Below are positions 7,489-16,213 of a DNA stretch of 49,466 nucleotides, one piece after another. Both the position numbers and the translations under genes were made by a program. Below the pieces are notes generated by a model. It ran no database searches. It had not been told where the DNA came from and saw only the letters and a list, made by a program, of their open reading frames with translations. Location of the stretch: contig NZ_PYFX01000025.1 of assembly GCF_003020115.1 (NCBI RefSeq), positions 1 to 49,466 of the forward strand. Reading direction: 5' to 3'. The stretch's first letter is position 1, and every line of letters starts with the position of its first letter. The stretch comes from Bradyrhizobium sp. MOS002. Its GTDB lineage: Bacteria > Pseudomonadota > Alphaproteobacteria > Rhizobiales > Xanthobacteraceae.

Positions 7489-9459
7489 ATGGGCACCTTC
7501 TCACTTCGTCTAACTCACAAGATCATGGCTATCGGCGTACTTGGATTGCTCGGGTTGCTCGCCGTCGGCGCAATCTACCAGATCGGGACAGCCTCACAGG
7601 ATCGCTCACGACTGCTCGCCGACGAAGGCCGCGCCATCGCCAACCTCAACACGCGGCTTTCGATTTCCATGCTGGAAGCGCGCCGGGCCGAAAAGGATTT
7701 CCAGCTTCGCCGCGAACCTTCCTACTCCAGGCATCACGCTGAACTCGCTACTAAGATCAGCGGCGATTTCGAACGGCTCAAAATACTGCTTCGTACCGGT
7801 GGTTACGGCGCAATGCTCGAGAAGATCGAGGCGGCCCAGCGTGGCTTCGCCGCCTACGCGAAGGATTTTAAGGAGCTCGCAGAGGCGGAAAGCCGGCTTG
7901 GACTAAATGAGACCCAAGGATTGTCCGGCTCGTTGCGCACAGCCGTTCACAATATCGAAGCGAAACTGAAGGAGATCGACGAGCCGAGACTGACAAGCGC
8001 CATGCTAATGATGCGGCGGCATGAAAAGGATTTTATGTTGCGCCGCGACCCGAAATACGTGAGGGAGTTGAAAGAGACGGAGGGCGAACTCGTTAAGGCC
8101 ATGGAGCGCGCCCAGATAGCGCCTTCGCTCAGGGCTGAAATCACCGAGAAGCTGCAGAAGTACCAGGCAGACTTCGCGGCCTGGGCAGAGGGTGCACAGG
8201 AGATCGCGCGTCACGGCACGGCCATGTCGAAGAGCTTTCATGAGATCGAGCCGGTTATCGCGGAGGTGGAGCAAAATGTAGATCGCCTCTCCGCAACAGC
8301 CGAGGCCAGCGAACAAAAAACTCGTAGTTCGGTGGGGACCTGGATGCTAGTCGCCTTCGCCCTGGCAGTCCTCGCCGTCTCTGGAGTGTCATTCATTATC
8401 GGCAGATCCGTCTCTCGCGCATTGGTCTCGATTGCTTCCGCCATGAGCCGACTCGCCGGCGGGGATCTTAAAACTGCGATCCCCGGGCTTGCTCGCAAGG
8501 ACGAGATCGGTGAGATGGCCGGCTCTGTCGAGGTCTTCAAGAACAGCATGCTCGATGCGGAACGCTTGCGAGCAGAGCAGCTGGAGCTCGAACAGCGTCA
8601 GGTGCAGCAGCGAAAGGCCGATATGCACCGGTTGGCGGGCGAGTTCGAGGCTGCCGTTGGCGAGATTGTCGAGACGGTCTCATCTGCTTCGACCGAACTA
8701 GAAGCATCAGCCGGCACCCTGACCTCGACGGCTGAGCACGCTCAGCAACTAGCAACAACTGTCGCTTCCGCCTCCGAGGAAGCCTCAACGAACGTGCAGT
8801 CGGTCGCTTCGGCCACTGAAGAGTTGTCCTCCTCAGTGACTGAGATCAGCCGGCAAGTGCAGGCTTCTGCTCGCATGGCCTCCCAAGCCGTGGACCAAGC
8901 CAGGACGACAACTGAAAAGGTCGGTGCCTTGTCGAAAGCAGCAGCGAGGATTGGGGACGTCGTCGAATTGATCAACACCATCGCCGGTCAGACCAATCTG
9001 TTGGCTCTCAACGCAACAATCGAAGCCGCTCGAGCGGGCGAAGCCGGTCGAGGGTTTGCCGTGGTGGCATCCGAGGTCAAAGCGCTGGCGGAGCAAACCG
9101 CCAAGGCCACCGGTGAGATCGGGCAGCAGATATCCAGCATTCAAGCCGCCACCCAGGACTCGGTGCAAGCCATTAACGAGATCTCCGGCACGATTGAGCA
9201 GCTGTCGGAAGTGTCTTCCACCATCGCAGCGGCCGTGGAGGAGCAGGGCGCAGCGACGCAGGAGATCTCGCGCAACATTCAGCAAGCTGCACAAGGTACA
9301 GAGCTGGTCTCGTCGAACATCAGCAACGTCCAGCGCGGCGCAACGGAAACGGGGTCGGCGTCGACGCAGGTGCTTTCATTCGCCCAGTCGCTATCCACGG
9401 AAAGCAACAGGCTTAAGCGAGAGGTAGACCGATTTCTCCTTACAGTGCGGGCAGCCTAA
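7489..9459 (+). CDS. Methyl-accepting chemotaxis protein with HBM-type sensor
   Basis: 656 residues. Transmembrane helix 1 is at about 10-32 and helix 2 at about 283-305, flanking a helical periplasmic sensor with twin repeats (ARRAEKDFQLRR and MRRHEKDFMLRRDPKYV), the pattern of the helical bimodular (HBM) ligand domain. A HAMP domain follows, then the signalling domain, whose hairpin tip INTIAGQTNLLALNATIEAA contacts CheA/CheW. The ATG at 7489 is chosen because AGGGGAAACG lies just upstream; a GTG at 7468 is the alternative. No C-terminal receptor-methylation tether pentapeptide is seen. The ligand is unknown. Confidence 0.92.
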   Translation: MGTFSLRLTHKIMAIGVLGLLGLLAVGAIYQIGTASQDRSRLLADEGRAIANLNTRLSISMLEARRAEKDFQLRREPSYSRHHAELATKISGDFERLKILLRTGGYGAMLEKIEAAQRGFAAYAKDFKELAEAESRLGLNETQGLSGSLRTAVHNIEAKLKEIDEPRLTSAMLMMRRHEKDFMLRRDPKYVRELKETEGELVKAMERAQIAPSLRAEITEKLQKYQADFAAWAEGAQEIARHGTAMSKSFHEIEPVIAEVEQNVDRLSATAEASEQKTRSSVGTWMLVAFALAVLAVSGVSFIIGRSVSRALVSIASAMSRLAGGDLKTAIPGLARKDEIGEMAGSVEVFKNSMLDAERLRAEQLELEQRQVQQRKADMHRLAGEFEAAVGEIVETVSSASTELEASAGTLTSTAEHAQQLATTVASASEEASTNVQSVASATEELSSSVTEISRQVQASARMASQAVDQARTTTEKVGALSKAAARIGDVVELINTIAGQTNLLALNATIEAARAGEAGRGFAVVASEVKALAEQTAKATGEIGQQISSIQAATQDSVQAINEISGTIEQLSEVSSTIAAAVEEQGAATQEISRNIQQAAQGTELVSSNISNVQRGATETGSASTQVLSFAQSLSTESNRLKREVDRFLLTVRAA

Positions 9460-9680
9460 AGTTCGCTGCGCTCGCGTCAACGCGCGTTCGCGGGCTCACC
9501 GCCTGACCCGAGCAGACGAATACCGGCAAATCCGCCTTTGACGAGCAGGCAGGCTTAACAGTGCCCGATCTTACAATACTCAACGCGGAGCTTGTTCGTT
9601 GCAGGGCAGAGCTCGAATCAGTCCAAGAGTGCGCCGGTGGATAGTCCATTTCGGGCTCGTTGTCCGCAAAGGAGCCGTGA

Positions 9681-10064
9681 GTGACCGATCCGGTTCGCAT
9701 TCTGGTGGCCGAGGATGAAGTCTCGATCCAGCAAATCGTCGAGGAGGCTCTCGCGGACGGCGGATTCGAGGCGGACATCGCGCCATCCGGTGGAGAGGCG
9801 CTTTCCCGCTTCCGAGACGACCGCTCCGGATATCGCGCCTTGCTCACCGATATCGGCATCGGCGCCGGACTGAATGGCTGGGTCCTTGCTCGGCGGATCC
9901 GCGAGATCGATCCGGACTTTCCGATCATCTACATGACGGGCGGACACTCCGCCGAATGGAAGTCGCAAGGCGTGCCGAACAGCATCCTAGTCGAAAAGCC
10001 GTTCGCGCAGGCGCAACTGGTAACGGCGGTCTCGCATCTAAATGCGGCCTCGACGTCGGTCTGA
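9681..10064 (+). CDS. Single-domain response regulator receiver protein
   Basis: 127 residues forming one CheY-like domain. Acidic residues sit in VAEDE near the N-terminus, the phospho-acceptor Asp57 is in LLTDIGIG, the Thr switch is in YMTGG, and the conserved Lys is in VEKPFAQ. The start is a GTG at 9681 behind AAAGGAGCC. No output domain is present, so it probably works by protein contact, possibly with the chemoreceptor pathway encoded just upstream or with a hybrid kinase elsewhere. Confidence 0.88.
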   Translation: MTDPVRILVAEDEVSIQQIVEEALADGGFEADIAPSGGEALSRFRDDRSGYRALLTDIGIGAGLNGWVLARRIREIDPDFPIIYMTGGHSAEWKSQGVPNSILVEKPFAQAQLVTAVSHLNAASTSV

Positions 10065-10202
10065 CGGGGCGGGCGCGCCGCCGACTTCAGAGCAGCGTGA
10101 CGACCGCAACGACGATTGCCAAGCCTGCTGCTGTCACGCACCAGCACGACACCTCAAGGACTCGCATAACGCGCCCCATTCGAACCGTCCTGCCCGGCGA
10201 GG

Positions 10203-10488
10203 AGCTTCCTTCGTTTGTCGCTCGTCACCTGCCCGTGGCGCTGTACCCGCCACCTCCGAGTCCGAGAAGATCAGCTTCAACCACCTGAACCGGGCGACTG
10301 GTCACCGGATCAAGTACCTGAAGGTCGACGCGGTCGCCGGTCCGTCGCCTTCGTGGATGAGGTCGCGATCTTTGCTCTTCTTGAGGAGGTCCCGAACGAG
10401 GACATCGTGAAGGGATACAAGGTCGACACCAATACCTTCATCGAGGTCACCAAGGAGGAGCTCGAGAACGTCGCCCTGGAATCCACCG
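10203..10488 (+). pseudogene. Decayed fragment of a ku gene
   Basis: The DNA parallels the intact ku at 16214, from the LSLVTCPVALYPATSE region to ENVALEST. The second part is readable as VPNEDIVKGYKVDTNTFIEV then TKEELENVALEST in one frame; the first part (SFNHLNRATGHRIKYLKVDA) is in another. About 45 unrelated bases interrupt the middle (10335-10385), replacing the VDADTGDE segment. The fragment covers only the first third of Ku and is out of frame with its proper start, so no functional Ku can be made. Confidence 0.85.
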
Positions 10489-10628
10489 TCGGGGACGAGG
10501 AAGCAAACGACCTCCGGCAGTCCGTGGACGAATTGGCGGAGCGGCTCCGGAAGGCGACGTTGGAAGCGCCGCTACGCTCGCTGTTGGCGGCCTTCGTATT
10601 GGGAGTCTGGTTCGCTCGGCGGCGTTAA
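10489..10628 (+). pseudogene. C-terminal fragment of a DUF883-like membrane-anchored protein
   Basis: In frame with the ku remnant, the sequence changes abruptly after ALEST to VDELAERLRKATLEAPLRSL and ends with a short hydrophobic helix and RRR (AAFVLGVWFARRR). That tail resembles the C-terminal anchor of small DUF883/ElaB-like ribosome-associated or membrane proteins. No separate start is visible, so it is a fragment joined to ku by rearrangement. Confidence 0.5.
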
Positions 10629-10858
10629 GATCAACGTCGTGGCCGCCGGCAGTCTCCATGCCACGAAAGCTGGGACTTACTGGACATCGCTTGGCATCTA
10701 CGACCTCGCCATCGCGGCCCCTGGATCAAGGCGGCGCTGGAGACGTGGGGCGCCGGCACGACCGCCTGGCCCGGAATGAGTGGCCGGAATTATCCGGTCG
10801 GAACGGAACTTGTCCGCGACGCGTTGACCAGGCAGAGATCCAGATTCGGAGAATGCAG

Positions 10859-11086
10859 ATGAAATGTATCATGTCGGTGGCCTTGGTGGCCGCGATCTCG
10901 TTCGCCTTGGCACCCGCCGCCAACGCCAAGGGCTGCATCAAAGGGGCCATCGTCGGTGGCGTCGCTGGTCACATGGCCGGACACGGCAAGCTTGGCGCCG
11001 CCGCGGGTTGCGTGATTGGTCACCACGAAGCGAACAAGGCCGACGCCAGCAAGGCAAACGCTCAGGCGCCTGCGGATCGAAAGTGA
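10859..11086 (+). CDS. Exported glycine-zipper small protein
   Basis: 75 residues starting MKCIMSVALVAAISFALAPA at the ATG at 10859, with GGAG nine bases upstream. The first 24 residues are a Sec-type signal peptide with an AxA-type cleavage site (AANAKG). The mature part has a glycine-zipper-like stretch, IKGAIVGGVAGHMAGHGKLG, which in related proteins packs helices at the membrane or cell wall. Its stop overlaps the start of the L,D-transpeptidase (TGATG), so the two are coupled and both likely act in the envelope. Confidence 0.75.
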   Translation: MKCIMSVALVAAISFALAPAANAKGCIKGAIVGGVAGHMAGHGKLGAAAGCVIGHHEANKADASKANAQAPADRK

Positions 11087-12108
11087 TGGGCTTGCGTCTT
11101 CGCGCGCTGGGTAGGAGCGCGGCTTTCGGAGGTATCTTTACTTGCCTAGCGCTGGCGACGAGCTCCGCATTCGGCAAGGAAATGAAGTCTGCGGCGATCG
11201 ACACCGCGGAGCCATCGAAGAAAACGCTCTCGGGCGAGAAGCCGACCCCGGCGGGGGTCAGGCTGCAGGTTCTGCTAGATCGGGCGCATTTCTCCCCCGG
11301 CGAGGTTGATGGCAGGTTCGGAGAGAATGCGAAGAAGGCCCTACGCGCCTATGAGGAGGCGCAGCAATTGCCGTCCTCGGACGACGTCGGTCCTGAGGTT
11401 TGGGGGAAGCTCGCGGCGGACGGTCGTCCCGTGACGATGAACTACACCATCGCGGACAAGGACGTCGCGGGACCGTTCCTCAAGAAGCTTCCCGCGAAGA
11501 TGGAGGACATGAAGGACATCCCGAAGCTGTCCTACGCCAGCCCGCGCGAAGGTTTGGCCGAGAAGTTTCATATGAGCGAGGACCTGTTGTCCGCCTTGAA
11601 TCCAGGGCGCAACCTCGACCGGGCCGGAGAATCGATCGTCGTGATCGACACCGGCGCCGAGCAGGGCTCCGAGAAGGCGGCCAAGGTCGTAGTCGACAAG
11701 TCTCGCCAGACGGTGAAACTGTTCGACAAGTCGAACGCCCTGATTGGATTCTATCCCGCGACGATCGGCAGTGAGGAGAAGCCATCTCCCTCGGGCACAT
11801 TGAAGGTGACGGAGATCGATCGCAATCCGATCTACCGCTACAACCCGACCTACCACTTCAAAGGCGTCCATTCGCGCAAACCGTTCGTCATCAAGCCGGG
11901 CCCGAACAATCCGGTCGGTTCGATGTGGATCAATCTCTCGGCAGATGGCTACGGCATCCACGGCACGCCGTTTCCGGGAAAGGTGTCCAAGTCGGAATCG
12001 CACGGGTGTGTCCGTCTCACGAACTGGGACGCCGAGCGCGTCGCGGAACGGCTTTCCAAGGGCACGCCGGTAGAATTCGTCGATGAAGCGGATCGGGACC
12101 GCCGATAA
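11086..12108 (+). CDS. L,D-transpeptidase (YkuD) with peptidoglycan-binding domain
   Basis: 340 residues from the ATG at 11086. An N-terminal signal or anchor segment (ALGRSAAFGGIFTCLALATS) precedes a peptidoglycan-binding-like domain (LQVLLDRAHFSPGEVDGRFG). A LysM-like linker follows, then the YkuD catalytic domain at about residues 200-330. The catalytic motif reads YGIHGTPFPG followed by SESHGCVRLTNWDA, containing the nucleophilic Cys. Such enzymes form 3-3 peptidoglycan cross-links or attach proteins to the wall. The start overlaps the stop of the glycine-zipper protein. Confidence 0.93.
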   Translation: MGLRLRALGRSAAFGGIFTCLALATSSAFGKEMKSAAIDTAEPSKKTLSGEKPTPAGVRLQVLLDRAHFSPGEVDGRFGENAKKALRAYEEAQQLPSSDDVGPEVWGKLAADGRPVTMNYTIADKDVAGPFLKKLPAKMEDMKDIPKLSYASPREGLAEKFHMSEDLLSALNPGRNLDRAGESIVVIDTGAEQGSEKAAKVVVDKSRQTVKLFDKSNALIGFYPATIGSEEKPSPSGTLKVTEIDRNPIYRYNPTYHFKGVHSRKPFVIKPGPNNPVGSMWINLSADGYGIHGTPFPGKVSKSESHGCVRLTNWDAERVAERLSKGTPVEFVDEADRDRR

Positions 12109-12191
12109 AGAAGACGACGCGGGGCACATCGCAATTTGGATAGCCAAGCGTGTTGCGGCGGCACAAATTACGTCCGCTCCCGGGCTCAGCT

Positions 12192-12449
12192 TTAGGGCGT
12201 GCATTCGGGGCAGGTGTCGCCGATCGAATCCAGCACTTCGCGGACCGCGGCCACCGCCTGATCCGGAGAAAATCCGGTCGGGGGGCCTGCCTGGCGATAG
12301 CCAACGCGCGCTCTCGCGCATGCGGGTCGGCACGGTCCTTCGCCCAGCCGTGCTCCTCGCATTCGTGGATGGGCCGGCTCCTGCAGCACCTGGATCGCCC
12401 AGCCTCGCTGGGTCCGGATCGCCCTCGGTCTTTACTTCGTCATCAGCAT
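12192..12449 (-). pseudogene. Decayed copy of the 85-residue protein at 17868-18125
   Basis: From the ATG at 12449 the reading is MLMTK followed by a TAA. It then continues as RTQRGWAIQVLQE, shifts frame to IHECEEHGWAKDRADPHARE, and shifts again to GFSPDQAVAAVREVLDSIGD and TCPECTP before the stop at 12192. Each block aligns in order with the intact paralogue (MLMTKERRPATRTLRGWAIS ... GDTCPECD). One premature stop and at least two frameshifts make it a clear pseudogene. Confidence 0.82.
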
Positions 12450-12689
12450 CAATATCGCTCCTGCCGAGACGAATCCTTGGGGCCGCTGGCTCGTTCGCGG
12501 GCGGTTAGCACGGTCAGGGATTCCGGAATGCAGAGGCTCCGGCTTGTCCACCTGTTTTGCGGCCTCCGCACTTCCCCCGCTCAGGACTGCCAACTTCCGG
12601 CGCCATTTTCTTGCCGCGGATGCATACAATTTGTTGGCGGCATCCTACTGGCCGCCAAGGTTTTACATACCGCAGGGAAGGATTCGTGA

Positions 12690-13097
12690 ATGAAAGATGT
12701 TCGGGCGCTCAAGCTGGCCCGTTGGCTTTTTGCAGCTGCTGGCGTTTACGGCGTCGCTGTCCTATTGCCCCTCTACTTCCTCGAGGCAAACATCGCCGTC
12801 GATACGGGGGTCTTGGCCCATCCGGAATACTTCTATGGCTTCGTGGGAACGGCTCTCGCCGCACAAGGTATCTTTTTCATGATAGCGTATGATCCGCTAC
12901 GCTTTCGACCGGCGATGCTGTTCGCCGTTTTGGAAAAGCTGGCGTTCGCAGTCCCGGTCTTTGCGCTATTTGGATCAGGTCGTGTTCTTGGCTCTGTGGT
13001 GCCGTTCGGCGCCATCGACTTCTTCTGGGCGATCGTATTCGCGTCTTTGTGGCTCCTAACCGCCAAAGCTGCTTTGGACGCTCGATCTGCCTCATAG
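12690..13097 (+). CDS. Four-helix membrane protein, unknown function
   Basis: 135 residues beginning MKDVRALKLARWLFAAAGVY behind GGGAAGGATTC. Four hydrophobic helices (about 12-30, 48-68, 76-96, 103-125) and few charged residues mark an integral membrane protein. It somewhat resembles small DoxX-like or DUF-type four-helix proteins, but I do not recognise a specific family. It is isolated between a pseudogene and a divergent cytochrome. Confidence 0.7.
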   Translation: MKDVRALKLARWLFAAAGVYGVAVLLPLYFLEANIAVDTGVLAHPEYFYGFVGTALAAQGIFFMIAYDPLRFRPAMLFAVLEKLAFAVPVFALFGSGRVLGSVVPFGAIDFFWAIVFASLWLLTAKAALDARSAS

Positions 13098-13300
13098 ATG
13101 CAATTGGATGCTCCTGCAGGGCGGGCAACGGTTGCCGAGCACCCTGATGTAGGCGGCGACAGTCCAAGTGGCGTCGTTGCAAAAAGGCCCTCCGCTCCGG
13201 CAATTTCGCCGGCAAGATACAAAGGGAAAAAACGGCAGTTTGTTCCTACTCCGGAACGTTGGCCACGACGTTTCGGCTCCTTCTCTGCAGTCCGCTCCAC

Positions 13301-13834
13301 TTACCCCGGAAGCATCCGCTGCATCACGCGATCGCGGTAAACGAAGATGTGCGCCAACGCGGCAGCCAGGTGGATCCCTATCAGAGCCAGCAACGACCAC
13401 TCCGCCGCTTGGTGTAGCCCGTCAATAGCCTTTCCGGCGGCGGCGTTGTCGGACGCGAGCATTGGCAGCGGAACGACATAGAAAAACTTCAGGGACCAGC
13501 CCCGGTAGGATGCGAATAGCCAGCCGGTGAGGGTCGTCGCCAGCACTGAAATGTAGAGCATCCAGTGCACCACCTCCGAGCTCAGGCGCTGCCACGGGAC
13601 AAGCGAGCTTTCCGGCGCAACCGGATGCGTCAATCGCCAGACGAAACGCAAAACGATCAGCGCAAGGATTACGATTCCGATAGAGGCGTGGAAGGTCATC
13701 GGAGCACCGGGTGTCTGGCCGCGGTGGATGTCCGGCATAAGCCAGCCGATCGGATACTGCACGGCCAGCAGACCTACGATCGTCCAGTGCAGGATTTTTG
13801 CGGTCGTCCCGTAGCGCAAGCGAAGGGTCTTCAT
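13301..13834 (-). CDS. Cytochrome b561
   Basis: 177 residues with four transmembrane helices. Conserved haem-ligand histidines are visible in AKILHWTIVG, MTFHASIGIV, VVHWMLY and IGIHLAAALAHIF, as in the bacterial CybB family (YodB-type di-haem b561). These proteins move electrons between quinone and periplasmic acceptors or oxidise superoxide. The ATG at 13834 opens MKTLRLRYGTTAKILHW. It stands alone; co-operation with the molybdo-oxidoreductase at 3.7 kb is only a possibility. Confidence 0.9.
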   Translation of the reverse strand: MKTLRLRYGTTAKILHWTIVGLLAVQYPIGWLMPDIHRGQTPGAPMTFHASIGIVILALIVLRFVWRLTHPVAPESSLVPWQRLSSEVVHWMLYISVLATTLTGWLFASYRGWSLKFFYVVPLPMLASDNAAAGKAIDGLHQAAEWSLLALIGIHLAAALAHIFVYRDRVMQRMLPG

Positions 13835-14086
13835 GCTAGGGTCACTCCGGTCCGTTTAGCTGTGCAAACAACGCCCGCGGTCCGGTGCCGTTTCTTGAGT
13901 GCCACCCCGGGCAGCAGGCGCGAGCGGATGACCTCCTGAGCGGTTAGCCACGGTCCAGATGCGGCGGCAGCCCCGGCGCGTCAGTTCCTAAGTCCGGACG
14001 GCGATGCCGGCCTCACGGGAACATTAGGCAAGATCGGGCGTTGCGGAGTGCCGGCGGTAGGTCCGGCGACACCGTGGAGAGTGAGT

Positions 14087-14449
14087 ATGGACAAGAAGAT
14101 CGCGGGACTGCTGGGCGCAGTGGCAGCGCTTGGATCATTCGGTGCCGCCGATGCCGCGCCTTCGCCCGCCCCGGCCGATGTCTTGCACGCGAACTCCTAT
14201 GCGGACTTGTTGGCGCCGATCCCGAATGCCGGAGCTCTCCTGCAGGCAGTCGATGAATCGGCCTTCGTGAGGGCTGGCGACAACGTTCAGCTCGCTCAGT
14301 TCTACCACCATCATCACCACCATCACCATCACAGCTTCTATCGTCGCTATCGCGACTACGACGCGCCGGTCGTGGTGGTGCCTCGGTATCGGCGATATTA
14401 TCGCCACCATCATCACCACCATCACAGCTTCTATCGACGCGACTATTGA
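14087..14449 (+). CDS. Exported histidine-rich protein
   Basis: 120 residues. A signal peptide (MDKKIAGLLGAVAALGSFGA, cleavage after DAA or similar) is followed by a variable region and two runs of histidines: nine His at about residues 74-82 and seven near the C-terminus. Each run is followed by the repeat SFYRR, with a Tyr/Arg-rich linker (RYRRYYR) between. Such runs would bind Ni, Zn or Cu. The DNA shows CAC/CAT codon repeats that may expand or contract by slippage. A role in metal buffering is an inference. Confidence 0.8.
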   Translation: MDKKIAGLLGAVAALGSFGAADAAPSPAPADVLHANSYADLLAPIPNAGALLQAVDESAFVRAGDNVQLAQFYHHHHHHHHHSFYRRYRDYDAPVVVVPRYRRYYRHHHHHHHSFYRRDY

Positions 14450-14531
14450 GTTCGCGCGATCGGATGCGGTGAGCGGACGCAAGCGGCCTCGTTCGCTTGC
14501 CGTCCCTCGCACGTTGTCGAACTAGAAGAGT

Positions 14532-15266
14532 CTAACCGGCGCGGCCTTTTTCCTTCGCTGCGCGGTGCAGGTGACGGTAGGTGCCGTCGAACACCGTATC
14601 CGTCGACGAGGTCCATTCGGTGCCGGCGGCGAGCTTCGGACGGCTGTTATAGATCCGGCGGGCCTGCAGTTCACGTTCGGCAGCTTCCTCTTCGCCCATC
14701 GGCTCGATTTCGAATGACGCTTCTTCTGGAATTACGATGATCTGGGCAAATGGCTCGTTCGGCCTGAAAATATGGAGGCCGCCCTCTGGCGGCGCCTTGA
14801 AAACGCAGAAGAATAGCATCGGCCACCAGTTGCGGATCAGCGCAGGAACGGCGATCGGCACGGTGTCGGTGCGGTCGGTGTAGAACCGCGGGTGAGGTTC
14901 GGTACGGATCGCCATGCCCTTCTCGACCTTGAGGTCGAGAAGGATCTGGTAGGTATAGAAATTGTCGCCGAAGTTCCTGAAGGGCGGCCACGCCGCGCCA
15001 CCGGCCGGCGGCTCGCCCCACTCGGCTTCCAGGGTCAATTGGCCGTTCATGGTGCGGACGTGGAGTTCGAAATCGTAGGGAAAGAATAGTTCGATCCCGT
15101 ATTGCGCACCCTCGGAAAACGGCACGCAGTGCCACACCTGCTCGCGCGAGCCGTTCGCGCGAGGCTCGCGCTTTCCGGCCCATCCGGGAATCTCCAGCTT
15201 GGTGCGCCGTGGCGCCAGCCGCGGTTCGTTCAAGCGGTATTTCACCTTGTCCATTTGGTCGTCCAT
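14532..15266 (-). CDS. Conserved hypothetical protein, about 244 residues
   Basis: The start chosen is the ATG at 15266 (GAAGG upstream); an in-frame GTG lies nine bases earlier and another ATG 12 bases later. The protein is soluble, rich in aromatic residues and proline, with blocks such as GIELFFPYDFELHVRTMNGQ, EKGMAIRTEPHPRFYTDRTD and IPEEASFEIEPMGEEEAAER. It may correspond to the DUF6065-type family, but I am not certain. No catalytic motif or membrane segment is visible. Confidence 0.75.
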   Translation of the reverse strand: MDDQMDKVKYRLNEPRLAPRRTKLEIPGWAGKREPRANGSREQVWHCVPFSEGAQYGIELFFPYDFELHVRTMNGQLTLEAEWGEPPAGGAAWPPFRNFGDNFYTYQILLDLKVEKGMAIRTEPHPRFYTDRTDTVPIAVPALIRNWWPMLFFCVFKAPPEGGLHIFRPNEPFAQIIVIPEEASFEIEPMGEEEAAERELQARRIYNSRPKLAAGTEWTSSTDTVFDGTYRHLHRAAKEKGRAG

Positions 15267-15527
15267 TTGGTCCACCTTCAGCGCTGCACGACTCCGAACG
15301 GCGGGGGCGGCCGTGGGTTCCCGGGCCTCCTCTTGGGCGGAAGAGGAAGGCGTCCGGATTCGGCGGACGAAACGCCCCGTGGCTGTGGAAGTCAGCGCCT
15401 CGTCAAGAACAACGTCACCTCCGTGGGTTTAACTGCGGTGTAGGGAAGGTTGTGATGCGGGCGGCTGGTCATGGCGTGGTGGCGGGTTGCTGCTGATCAA
15501 CTAACCGACGTCGTCACTCGCATCAGC

Positions 15528-15820
15528 TTATTCCTTGGCGGCAAGTAGGTCTCCATCGGGTCCAGAGAACGACGAGGTCAGCAGGCGCGCGCTCAGAGCG
15601 CGTTGAGATCGTCCGGCCACCTCGCCGAACTTCCGGATCCGCTCGACGGATACCCCGGTCCGCGAGAACGCGATGGCGCCGGCATGTCCCGGCTTGCGGG
15701 AGAGCGCCTCCGCCCGCATCACCGCGCGTTGGCGCTCAGGCATTCCGTCGCCTCGCCGGCGGCCATGCCGTCGTCGGAGAAAACGAACGGCAGAGCTACA
15801 TAGTAGGTCACTTTAGACAT
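15528..15820 (-). pseudogene. Small conserved rhizobial protein, frameshifted
   Basis: The ATG at 15820 opens MSKVTYYVALPFVFSDDGMA, which reads to AAGEATECLSANA. The expected continuation VMRAEALSRKPGHAGAIAFS then appears in another frame after a single missing base near 15731 (GCGCGG-TGATG). The later motif IRKFGEVAG is also as expected for this family. The overlapping TGATG could in principle allow restarting, but the conserved protein is continuous, so a pseudogene or sequencing indel is more likely. Its start overlaps the stop of the next upstream frame. Confidence 0.7.
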
Positions 15821-16042
15821 CTGCCTCATCCTTGCGTTCGCGCGCCTCTGGGAGCCGCCCCCGGGCGTAGCCTCTCGACACCTTCGTCCGGAACTCGTCG
15901 GCCTCGGCCTCGAAAAAGTCGACGGCGACGAGCAGTGCCCTGACCGCCTCCCGGGCGTCTCCGCCGCAGGCTGCGATGGCTTGGTCGGCGGCGGCCTCCA
16001 GGTCGAAGGCGGCCGGTCTAGAGGGCTCGGCGTAGCGGTCAT
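15813..16042 (-). pseudogene. Small helical protein with frameshift at codon 2-3, behind a LexA-type box
   Basis: The body reads RYAEPSRPAAFDLEAAADQA, IAACGGDAREAVRALLVAVD and FFEAEADEFRTKVSRGYARG to a TAA at 15813, a coherent acidic helical protein. It has no start in its own frame: a TAA lies just upstream, and the likely ATG at 16042 (ATGACCGCTAC) is out of phase by one base. Restoring one base gives MTxRYAEPS. The ATG lies eight bases from a GTTC-N7-GTTC box. Its stop overlaps the start of the next gene, so the two formed an operon. Confidence 0.65.
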
Positions 16043-16050
16043 CGAATTAT

Positions 16051-16065
16051 GTTCTTGTGTTGTTC
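16051..16065 (-). promoter_or_regulatory. Candidate LexA (SOS) box upstream of the 15813-16042 gene
   Basis: GTTC-TTGTGTT-GTTC is an exact match to the alphaproteobacterial LexA operator GTTC-N7-GTTC. On the minus strand it is followed at once by CATAAT, a good -10 element, and by an ATG eight bases from the box, so the transcript would be leaderless or nearly so. It is also 148 bp upstream of the divergent ku start. By composition alone one or two such matches are expected in 50 kb, so position is the main support. Confidence 0.45.
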
Positions 16066-16213
16066 GATAGAGTCAAGCGTCGGCTCTCTGTGTCGCTGGC
16101 GCCCGCTGCGGGGGGCAGGCTTGAGTTCCGTGGACGGCCCGTGGCGGTGTCGGAACCGCGCCGCCCCGTTCGTCTTGAGTCCGTGTCCCCGTATCCTGGA
16201 GCGCTGCGTACCC

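Noticed and set aside
9557..9640. Short plus-strand frame (VPDLTILNAELVRCRAELES) before the receiver gene
   Set aside because: It looks like the beginning of a small rhizobial protein but stops after 27 codons and has no ribosome binding site; too weak to list.
10629..10858. Possible coding fragment (GPWIKAALETWGAGTTAWPG region) upstream of the glycine-zipper gene
   Set aside because: It reads somewhat like protein, but I could not connect it to a family or a start codon, so it is not listed as a feature.
14300..14440. Tandem CAC/CAT repeats considered as a CRISPR-like or satellite repeat
   Set aside because: They are explained as codons for the two His runs of an exported protein; there are no spacers.
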